DNA of 64,000 nucleotides from contig CALYLW010000055.1 of the NCBI GenBank assembly GCA_944989445.1, positions 1,555,001 to 1,619,000 of the forward strand. The letters are read 5' to 3'. How positions within the stretch are numbered: position 1 is the first letter of the stretch; each line of letters begins with the position of its first letter. The notes under the pieces are model-generated. The model was not told the origin of the DNA. It did not search any database and saw nothing but the letters and a program-made list of their open reading frames with translations. Shown here piece after piece: positions 26,901 to 38,900 of this stretch. Origin of the DNA: Ampullaceana balthica (Eukaryota > Mollusca > Gastropoda > Lymnaeidae). Both the position numbers and the translations under genes were made by a program.

Positions 26901-29900
26901 TTCCAGGGCAGATTAAACAATAGACAGTGGATTTACACGGGGTTAATAATGCTTGGAACGGACACAATTTTTCCAGCCCGTTCAGGGGGCTCCGAGACTA
27001 GACGATACATGGAACTTGGCTGAAGTAGAGGCTTTGAATATTATCGTCCAATTTTCTGAGGAGTTTTTGTTATAGGAACATAGACGCCTTCATTTACAAG
27101 ACGCTTATTTCCTAACGGCCTCAATCCTGATTGACAGCACCTCGTAATGAAATACTGTCATCAAACGGCAGATTAGTTGGGTGTGGCTTCCTTATAAGTT
27201 ACAAACCTGCATAATTGAAGTATTTAACAGACACCTTGTTGAAATTAATAGAAATAAGTTCATATTTTAAGTTTTAAGTACGCAACAGATCTGCGCGTTT
27301 AAATAATGCTATAGTAAAGTACTTTCTAGACGAGTTTGCATAATGCATAGTAAAGTACTCTACAGACCTACATGTATAAATCATTATCCTTTGGATCAAG
27401 CTAACTTAAAAGGATGTTGAATGTGTCACATATGCTGTTTCTGGGGGACGTACCACTTGTTATAAATTCCGTCCATTCGACCCACCCATGACAAAACGGT
27501 CCCGACAATTCGGCCACTGGTAGAAGAGCTATTGAGACCCAATCAATATTTCCAATAGTCCCATCCCGCCGCCCCCCCCCTTCCTCCATAAAAGGTCCCA
27601 ACAAATCATTTTTACTCTCACGATCTTAACAATCACAAACTGTCACACATGCAGTCTCACCTTCCACTGGCGTGCGACGTACTCAATGGACAGACAATGA
27701 GATTATGAAAGAAAGGAAAGGATATTGAAACCTTTTAAAACTTCCAAACACGTCAATTATTCTTCGTAATTTGGTATAAAAATGTATAAATCCAAATAAT
27801 AAACTCGTTCATTTTTTTGTTTGTTTAGAAAACTACTTTAGTACACAGCAAACAAATAGTTCACCTTTAAACTTTAAGCTTTCAAAAAGTGTTCAGAAAG
27901 TTCAGCTCTCTGTGTTTTCATAATACATGCGATACGTAGAAATTCTATATAACTAGTGTATTACCCGTCAAAAATGACGGAAGTTTTCAAAATAAATACA
28001 TTTCAGCTGAAATCTATTTATTTTGAAAAAATACACATCAGAATAAAAAGTAATGTAATACAGAACTTTTATTTATTATTTTTATTTTATTCATTCATAT
28101 TGCACAATTTTATGCGGAACTTTCGAAAACAGTTATTTTTGGTGCAGTAATTTGGTGCGCTGCTTTCTAAAATTAGTAGCGTCACGGACAGACAGACGTG
28201 ACATACATTGCAAACTACAAGGGATCCAAGAGAAAGTCTTGATGTTAGGATATAACATGATGTGAACATACAACGGCCCCTGGGAGGGGGGTGGATTTCA
28301 TGGCGGCAGAGAATGGACGGTTAATAAATAATGGCTGCTTTTGTTGCATACAAAATACGTCTTCGTTATATTCATAACACAACATATAGGGCTTTAACAT
28401 CGCTTTTATGCACTAAAAAATAGAAGCATGTCTAGGTTGTATGACACTAGCTGTAAATGTATGTTCAATAAGCGATCAATAGGTGGAGTTGTCTACACCT
28501 AGTTTACTTGGTCTGTTAAATATTTCACGGGCCTTTCAAATAGATCACAATCACACAGATCAGTAGATGAAATCATTCTCAGCATGAGTGTAGACTACTG
28601 GGAGTTGGAACTAAATTGGTGGCATCAAGATTTTCATTCGATTATTCATTGAATATAACTGCGCAATTCCAGTATAAACTGGATCACAATGTGTTCAACC
28701 AGGCCAAGATCTTTAGAGATCAGCTCAGTAAAGATCTGTGCACCATTGAGATGACACACCATTGAGATGACAGACCATTGAGATGACACACCATTGAGAT
28801 GACAGACCATTGAGATGACACAGCATTGAGATGACACAGCATTGACATGACACACTATTGAGATGACACACCATTGAGATGACACACCATTGAGATGACA
28901 CAGTTTGTTGGAAAAACGTTGAAATGATTTGTTTGAAAGTGTAAAAACACAAACTATAATATTAGAAGTCATTCTTGTAACTTGTTTACCAATAACAAAT
29001 TAACAGATTGTTACAGACAGACGTAACAAGGGATCGCTAAAAATTAGCAAATTCAACTAAACAACTGAAACAGAAACATGCGTATCGCATCAGTTAATTA
29101 AAAGTTAATATCAGGTCATATAAATATGAAAACTAAGTAAAGCTAATAGTTCTCAAAATGTTCCAGTCTGACAATCAAAGGCAACAATGATAACAGACAG
29201 AAAAAAGTAATCCCACCCCTGGTCACAGAGAATTCAGGTTTAACCCACTATAGTGACAGGTTTGTCTATAAGAATTTTCCATTCATCTCAGTTCTGTGTA
29301 TCCCATGTTCTGAGTGTCTGACTCAAGATGGCATCTCCATGTATGTTACAGTCTGGTATATTGCGTGGATAGTCCATAAACTCAAGACAATTGTAGAAAC
29401 CCAGTAACACAATTCACGCCAATAATAACTATAGGTTTAATATTTATCTCTCTGTGAAATTTTTTCTCATACGACTCCTATGGTGCTACTACCTCCTCTA
29501 GTCTACCCAACTGTCAATACGTCTCCCTCCAAATACATCATAACAATAACTTGTTCAATATCATGCAAAACCCCATTTTCCACTAATAAAAGACAGGACA
29601 ATGTTTCTTTGAACTTCCTCACGTCCCTACTCTGGATTTTATGTTACGGTTTGTCTGGTTATGTTATCTTCTCAGCCTCCTCGTCCCCGGGGACCGGCAG
29701 TTGATAATCGTTGAGGTTCCGTTTCTACAAAGGACGTAGGCCCCCTACTAGAGTCATCTAGGCGTCTCTATACTGGACCAGACTCTCCAGCATGCTAGTA
29801 TGGCAAGGTTTCTTGATGTCTGCTTCCTCAACTCTCTGCCAAGTGTTTCTTGGTCGGCCTCTTTTCCTTTTTTCCCTGAGACTTCCTGTGTGTATGGCTT

Positions 29901-32900
29901 GTCTTGGTGTTTTGGAATCAGGTTTTCAAAAAGCATGGTCAAACTATCATCAATGTCTCTGTAGGATATTTTGTTCTATGGGTTTCTGACTCTCGGCTGC
30001 TATGTTATCTTGAGGAATAGAAATAATGTTTTCATGCTTGTGGTGTATCTTTTCTGTTAAGTCTTTGTAAATGATAGTGTTTGGCCATTTTATATTTAGA
30101 ATCTTAATTGAGCAGGTGTTAGTCAATGTCTTTTTTTTCTGCATGAGGTTCAATAATTTTCTCCAGGCTTTGGTCCTGCAGTGTTTTGACATTAAGTTCA
30201 AATTTTTAAAATTGTTTTGAAAATTGTGTGCAGTCATATCCAACGCACAAGGACATGAACATATTGTAGTATATATACTATTTAAAACATTATTTTGTCA
30301 TTTTCATACCTCCAATCTTTCTGTGTCTACTGGTGTTGTTTGAGGACCTTGAGATTACATTGTGAAGATTATTTGAGTTTCACCTCAACATTCCACAACA
30401 TTGATGGGATTAATGCCAGGAAATCAGCTTTTATATGTCATGTCATGGCTGATATCCATAGATTAGAAAGTCATGTTACTGAGAATAAGGATTAAGTTCT
30501 CAAATGTCTCTTGACACTTACAGAAAAAATCAATATGCTATTGGAACTGTTCGAGCCATAACATCATCCATGACTGGTTTATTAAAGCACATGTAATTTT
30601 CTTAACAACATTAATATTCTCTCATTCAAAACTTGAAATATAACATTATTCATTTGTTGACTTGCCAAAGTTGAATTAGACTGCTTGTGTTTTATACAAT
30701 ATTTTTATGAGGTACATGTATTTCAAAAATAAAAATCAATTAATTGATATGCTTTCTATAAAAAGAAAGGTTACTTTTTGTACAAGTTTGTTAAATACAT
30801 ATTTACAATAAACAGAAGGTCCACCTTAGCTCAGTCCCAAAATGTAAATACTGAGCCTTATTTTAATTGTCTGAATATGGATCCAGTATCAATTTTGCTA
30901 GTTAGTCTAACAAAACTCATTTCTTTATTCACATTGTTTACCATTTTATTATTGATCCTTGGTTTCCACTGTTAAGTTTTCAAATACACCCCACCATAAC
31001 ACAACAATTTTAGTTTTATTGAGTTCTGTGACCCAGTCTTTGAGAGTGTATTTACACCCTTAATCTAATGGCGTCATCATGCTTTTATTATAATACAGTA
31101 ATGCATTCTTAAAAATGTCCAAGCACTTGGAACCATTAGACCAAGGAAACTGTGAGATAAAAACAAAGAACAAAACCTGGCAGGGAATCAATAAAAACTG
31201 GCTGAGTGCAGCATAACAGTATCTAGAGATTCAGGATATTTGATTTTCTGAATTGATAAAATAATGGCTGGGATCCATTATCTGAAAGTGCTGACTCAAA
31301 CATAATTTTAAAAAGTAAAAAGAAGAGTTGTAACTGTAATTCAAAAATTAAAAAAAACAACTTTCTTTATGAAACACCAAGAATATGCTTGTTGAATTCA
31401 TTAAAAAATAAATAATTAATAAATGGATTAAATTTTTTTTCATTCATAATTAACTTAAAAAAATTGAATTGGATAATATTGCATTAGAAATACTTCATTA
31501 TAAGTCATAGTTGATGTCTAATATCTCTCAATTTTCCAACTCCCATAGTACTGACAGAAACAGTTAATTTTGCTTTATTGATTCCACATATGCTAATCAA
31601 TTTAAAATAAAGTATGGATAACGGCTCTATTTACTAGTTATTTATTTTTTATAGCATTTAATTAACTTCATAGTAAATCAGTTAAAAAAAATGTTAGGTT
31701 TGATTGAATTCATGAGTGTTGTTTCCCCTCTCTTGGCTGTCATAAAACTCTATGCCTAAAAAAGGTGAAGTAACTCACAATATGTTCTGATCTAGTTTCC
31801 CTTCATGATTACTGAGTACTTTCAATGTACTAGCCAAATTTTATATTTACCATCCTATACCTTTAAGTAATCTCTCAGTAATTAGTCTGAACATTAAAGT
31901 TGTTCCATTTACACTTGCTGGGGCCCATTCCTTTTTGTTGAATAAATCATCAAATAAACTACATACAACAAAGCCAAAACATGGCATAAAAGTAAAAATT
32001 TAAAATGAGCCTAGAAAACTCCCATAACAAGAAATAATGAAATTTAAGCACAAGAGCTCATTTGCTGTTCTCTTATTGTGTAATCAATTCTTGGTTTCAA
32101 GAAATTACATTTAATAAAGAATTACATTGTACATGGTTGGTCTTGTATTATCACCCTTAGTTTATTATTTTTGACAGAATGACTCTCTCATTACCAAGAG
32201 ATAACGTTTACAGTATGAATTTAATGTTGAAAATAAAAAGGTTTAGTATTCCACTTCTGCACGCACATAGCTAACAAATAAAAGAAATTGAAACCAGTAT
32301 TTTCCATTTTAAAATATTATTACTTAAGAGCACGCCATCTCCTATATATTATATATACTATTGCTTATTTCACTGTTTGACAAGCTCGTTTGATAGGGAA
32401 ATATATTTAACACAGTGGCAGCCACATTAGGCCTATATGAACTATTTAAATATTCCAATTTCCATCCCTACTTTGTTCATATGACACATTTGTTAATCTA
32501 ATAGTTAAATCTGAGCACAGTTAAAAAACTTTTGAAATTTTTACATTGTTTTTAGTTTTAAATGTTGTTTTTTGTATTGCTAGAAATTAGGGCTGTTATC
32601 GATTAATTTAAATTTAATCGTTAACTTTTGAAAAATTATCGATTAATCAATCGATAATTTTGATTAAAGCCAAAAATAGAAATTTATGAAGTCATAAAAC
32701 TGAACATTTCTCACGGACATTGAAAATTAAGAATATTTTGAACTAAATTTTATGACAATGTGTTGATACTTGAGCGGATGTTTGTACTGAAGGGGGTACG
32801 TCAGCGATGTATTTGATCCTTTAAAGGAGAATTGTTTATGGCAGTGAACACAGTAAACTTTTTCACAATCTTCGACTTTGCCATCCGCAGTTAGCTTAAA

Positions 32901-35900
32901 AACAAAATTGTTGCTCAACTTTCTAGTTATATGTTTAAATTTAACTGCGCTGATGCTGTCAGCCATTTTTTAGTTGACGTCTGCCGGTCCACATAAAGTA
33001 ATAAGATAAATTATAGTATTACGCGGGAGAAGTTTGTACGTTAAATATATATATTATTATTAACGAGCAACAAAGCCCGTCCAAGGACGTTCCGCCACCG
33101 TTCGGTGGCATGTTGTAACTCCCCTCCAACAGCCGTCTCGACCGGCATTACATGTGCATCGTGTCAAAAATACTATTCATTATAGTTAAAATAAATAACT
33201 CGTAAAAACAGCTTTTTGCTATAAATCCTAACGCGCATAACTCAAAATAAAGTCTTGGAAGAAATACTGCACCAAAAATAACTCGTTTTGAACGTCCGCG
33301 TAAATGGCGTAAACGTTTTCAATATAATTGGCTGTGGGAGTCATATGTGTTTGAGGGACCAATCGCTATAGATGACCGGACAGAAAGGCCAGAAACTTGC
33401 CTTTTATTATATAGGATTATTAATAATTAATTATTTATTAATAAATTTAAAAAAAATATTATGAATATTTTCTTTAATTTTAATCGAATTTGTATCGATT
33501 AAAATAAAATCGATAAAAAAATTTAACGATTAATCGAGAAATTAATCGTTAATTTCCGCAGCCCTTCTAGAAATTAATATTTTTCATTTTAACTCAATTG
33601 TTCCTTTTCAAATCTAGCCAATGGAAAAAGGTACCAAATTACGGCGGCCACATCATCTTGCCAATATATCCACAGCTCTTAAATTTTTGGAAAAAAAGAA
33701 GGTAAACCATTTGTTTTTATGATTTAATTCTTTATACCTTTCCCATTCTTTCCATTGTGCTTGAAGCTGATCTATAGTTTAAAACCAGTTTGTATACAGT
33801 AATGTTAAATCAAACCAGTAAGTATACACAATACACAGGTAACATAACTGTCCTTTATATTTCATTACTATAGAAATAAAGAAACATAAGAAACTTTAAC
33901 AGTGGCACTATAGGACATGATCTCAGTATTATATTTCCCAATGACTATTTTTGTTTTCAGATCAAATTGGTCAACATCAATCCTACAAGTATAGCAGATG
34001 GCAAGCCATCCATAGTTTTGGGTCTTGTGTGGACCATCATCCTCTACTTTCAGGTGAGAACTTACATCACCATAGATAACCCATATGTTATATTAAAATA
34101 TAAAAAAAATTCTTTTTTTATTTATGAAATATTTGAATTAATTTATATTATTCTTTTTTAAAAAAACAATTAATTTACCTAAAGTTTTTTTTAGCCATGG
34201 AGATTATATATAATAGAATTTTAGTTGAACAAAAAAATGTTAATGGGAGTTTTAGATCAGCATGCTTGATAACAGCCCCAGTATGCAAGCCTTGCTGATC
34301 CACACATTTAAATATTCATGGCCATTGAATAAGAAATAACTAGCAAATCTGTTATCCATCCAAGGTGTAATTTCAAATTGCCTGCAGTTCCTCCAAGTTT
34401 TGTGGGGAAAACCTGTGTATGCAAATAATTTTTCAATGTTCTCTGTAGATTGAAGAAACAATTAATGCTGTACCTGGAGAAGGCAGCACCAAAAATAAAC
34501 TGCTGGACTGGGCTGATAGTGTTTTGTCAAGGTAAATTACTATTTACTACTTAATATTTAATTAGCTGTACCTCATTTATGAGAACTATTTTCAAGTATC
34601 AATTGATTAGACATTCTTTATCAATCAATATTACTCTCCATCTAAGAAAGAAACTATGTATGCTTTATTAGATAGTTACGTGGTGTACAAAATAAAATTC
34701 AAGATAACTTTGTTACTGTTAAATATCATGTTGAAAATGTTAAGTTAAGCATTGGTATATAAACCTATAAAGGAGTTGAGGTTTTGTTTATTTCTGGACT
34801 TGCTACCTATATTTTGAACGTGTGTGATATAATGTTGTATGATTTATAACTCACTCTATTGGAAAGGGACTAGATGACATGTTGGTGTTGTTTTCTGTGA
34901 CTGAGAGGGGACCATTTTTCCTGTGGACAATGGTTTATTCCACACTTGTCATTTGTCTGCTATTTGCAAATCTTAATCCATAAGTCAGAGATTTGTCCTG
35001 TCTTTATTTTGAACAGTAAATATGGCCTTGACATAAAAGACTTCGGCAAAACCTGGCAATCAGGTGTAGCTTTTAATGCTATGATCCACAACATTCGACC
35101 AGACCTTGTGGATATGGATCAAATCAGGAGGCAACAGGCACGTATCAACCTGGAGTACGCTTTTTCCACAGCAGAATCAGAACTGGGAATACCAAGGCTG
35201 CTTGATCCAGAAGGTAAAATTAAAATAAACAATGACATATATATATAGCAATTAAAAGATTTGCTGTTTGGCATAATCATCACAAGATTATGGGAAATTT
35301 ATGTAAGCAGAATTTAGACCAAATTAAAGCTTAGAAGAATCTTGATGGGACGAAATAAACTTGTTTACTTCTAACGCCCTAAGTGGCCTTCTGCTTAAGT
35401 AAATAATAATTCTGTATAATGGAGGGTGGAAAAAATCTAAATTAGATGACATTTTTTCAGCTTGTCTTAATTTTTAAAAAAAGTTTTAAATAGAGGTCTG
35501 TGTTTTTAACATACAATATGATTTATTATTGTTTTACCAGATGTTGATGTTGAGAAGCCTGATGAGAAGTCCATTATGACCTACGTGGCCCAGTTCCTGA
35601 AGGCGTATCCTGCTGCAGCTGGTTCTGTGAGTTATCATTTTTAAAAAAAAGTTTAATTCTCCAAACTACTGACATAAATATTTGTTAATGCCTTTTTGAT
35701 GGCAGATGTCTTGACTTTATTTATGTAAAGATTATGTAGCATTCCTCATAATCAGGCCTTCAAAGTTGCACTCAAAACACATCTTTTCAAACAATACTTT
35801 CTGGACAGATAATCTTACATTTCTTTGACTGATAAACAAACATAGCTTATGTTTGCCATATATGTTTTGTTTAATTATTATATGAATATTTTTTAAAGTG

Positions 35901-38900
35901 AATTTATATTTTTCACTAGTATTTTTTTTATGAGCGGCATGGTGAACCCAGGCCCAGACTGGGGCACCACACTATACTAGTTCTCTTCTTCTTATTATTA
36001 TTACAGTTATTATTATTTTTATTCTGTAGAAAAATCTTTTGTTTTTTTACATTAAAGGGTGTGTTGTTTTTTTACATTAAAGGGTGTGCCTGGTCTAGAC
36101 ATTGACACTCCGGACAAGGAGCTAAAGGCTTACAACAACCTGATGTCATGGCTCAATGGTGAAGCCAAAAATGTCCTGGCAACTACACAAGGGGATGTAA
36201 CTGATAGAGATAAGGAATTTAGTGTATGTCTTTTGAATCTCTTGTAATTTTAATATAAGTTGTCCACATTATAGAGTTAAGAGTCAAAATAGTCACATTA
36301 GAGAGGAGCATTGGAGCTGTCCTCACCTGTAATAGATCTATATAAATTTATACAATAGTTTATAGTTTACTTAAGTGATCACAACAGTTTACTCTGAATT
36401 CATGTTTTCACTTAGAAAATTAAAGATCCTGAGACTTTGCTAGTAAATAGGTTTATTAGTTTGATTTCAAAGTGGACACATTTTTTCCCCCTAAAATTGT
36501 CCCTTAACTTAACTTAACTTATCAATACAGACGCTCCTTCTAAGCAGAAGATAATTGTGTCCACAGACCATGACAGATGATCTGTTGGCAAGTTATGCAG
36601 CGTTCACAGGCCACGGCTTTGTGGGTTTCACGCATTACCCAGCCGCCTAACTAGTGTTAGGTACCCATTCGGAGCTGGGTGACTCAGGGATGCCCTAGGC
36701 CCGGGAACAAATCCTTGCCTTGACATGGATTCGAACCTGTGACCATCGGTACGCCAGTCGAGCGCGCTGCCACTCGACCACCGCGTCCCCTTCATTGTTT
36801 GCATGTTGATTTTGCAAATACAAAATAATATTTGTATTTTTGAAGAGAGTTATTCAACAATCTTGTTATAAAAAAAATTATATTTTCAAAATCAGGAATT
36901 CCTTGTGTTCAAGAAAGAGCTTGATTCAAGAAAACCTTTGTACCTGAAGTTGGGAGAGAGGGTTCTGTCTGGCCAATCACTGAAAATTAAAAAACCTGAA
37001 TGGGAGAAATTGGACATCAGCTGGCAGGAAGTTGATGAGCTTGTACGAATAAAGATTTATTTTAAAATTTAAAAAAATATTTTTGTTTTAATTTTTATTT
37101 TTAAAATGTTTAAAAAAAACAAACTTTTAAAATGAAGCCATTTTTAGTTCTTAATAATTGTAAGTTTCTTTTTTGCATTATTTTCCCCCAACTCCAACAA
37201 TCTGTGATAAAAATAATTTTATAACTTAAATAAAGTTGTTTTCAATTATTCACATATAACATCTTTTTTTAACAATGGATCTTTAGCTTTTAAATTTGAA
37301 TATATTTAAAATAACAGCTTTGTAAACATATAATTTTGTCAAAATATTTTATGTTCAGCTCATATATCTAGCTAAAATGTACATTTTAAAAATAAATATC
37401 TTTCTATTTGACCAACAAAAATATTTTGAACTATGCTATAAGCCCTACTTGTAAGGTTAAACTTACTACTCATTGTTACTCCCATATCCTCATCATAGGT
37501 TAAAATTACCGATCATAGTTACTCCCATATCCTCATAGGTTAAACTTACTGCTCATAGTTACTCCCATATCCTCATCATAGGTTAAATTTACCGATCATA
37601 GTTACTCCCATATCCTCATCATAGGTTAAACTTACTGCTCATAGTTACTCCCATATCCTCATCATAGGTTCGACAATGGCTCCTAAAGCTAGATGCTAGT
37701 CTTCCAGGAAAACTTGGCAAATTAGGCCAGTGGCTGTATGAAGCTGAAAAACTACTTAATAAGAAAGAAGAGGCCACCAACAATCCAGATGATATGGCAG
37801 CCTTGTATGCAGATCTTGCTAGAGAACACAGAGTAAGTAATTAGGAAATATTTGGCCCCTCTGTAAGTGTTGTTGTTGAGCCTTCTCGTCCATGAGGGGC
37901 ATCCACTGATCGGCACCTGCGATTCCTCCAAGGGCATAGGCCACCTACGAGAGACCTCCAGGCATCTCTATCCTGAGCCAGCTTCTCCAGGATCTTCCAT
38001 TCATGGCCAATTCTCTTGATGCCTCTGTAAGTGGTCAAAGTAAAAATAACTTTTAACAATTATCTTCTGAGGTGAGAGGATGAAAGTTAAAAGCATTCAT
38101 ACTTCATCGCATGTTTGAAAGCTTCAGACATCTTAATGTAAGTTGTGAATGCCTGTTTAATCCTGAACTTGGTGGATGTGCCTGTGCTACTGGGCCCACA
38201 GTTAACAGAATGAATACTTGTAGGGTTTCTAAACATAAATGAAATGCAATCGTTTTGTAGTGTCAATACTTCTTTAGTCACATAAGATTGTTTCTAAAAG
38301 TTTCTCTTGGATAAAAAAAACACCATAAGATAAGTGACATTAAATTTAAATTTATTTTTTACATAAAAAATTGTTTTTTTTAGTTTATGAGTCCTGATTC
38401 CCTTTTTAAAAAAAATCAAGAACATTTTGAGTCCATTAAAGATGTTAATATTAATTTCCATTGATGTTAATTTTACATGTCAACACCACATCAGCTGTTT
38501 TGGTATCTGCTGTGATTTAATAATGGGATGCTTAAATTATCAAATTATTTTTGAAAGCTCAATTTTTGTTTTTTCTTTAGTTTAAATCAAGTTGACCTTT
38601 TTTTCTTAGGTTTTCTTTAAAGATCTTGAAGAGTGGAAACAGTTTTATGCTCAAATCAAAAGGGCAGGTCACTATGAAGGAGTTACCCTGAAGGGACCTC
38701 AGATTGAACACATTTCCAAAAGAATTGAGTCTGTGGCTCTCCACTCCGTGGTACGGCAGAACCGACTTGACTACACACACATGAGGTGATTATGGTTTTA
38801 ATATTAAACTTAATTATTTTTATTTTCTGCATCAAAGCTTTAATTTAGTCTGGTTTTTTTTATACTATTGATCACATAAAGATAAATTTTGAAAATAAAA

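Larger units (their letters stand above)
34054..35540. other. Short introns 5-7, no identifiable insertions
   Basis: The introns at 34054-34448, 34532-35016 and 35214-35540 are AT-rich. I see no mobile elements or arrays in them. Confidence 0.5.

Noticed and set aside
27956..28150. Plus-strand 64-codon frame
   Set aside because: Very AT-rich, Phe/Leu/Ile-dominated translation with no family resemblance; deep inside intron 3.
3608..28900. CRISPR arrays
   Set aside because: All arrays are head-to-tail with no unique spacers, in a eukaryotic gene context.
28646..28972. Repetitive frame with [13 protein letters not shown] motif
   Set aside because: Artefact of the 16-bp array, read on the minus strand.
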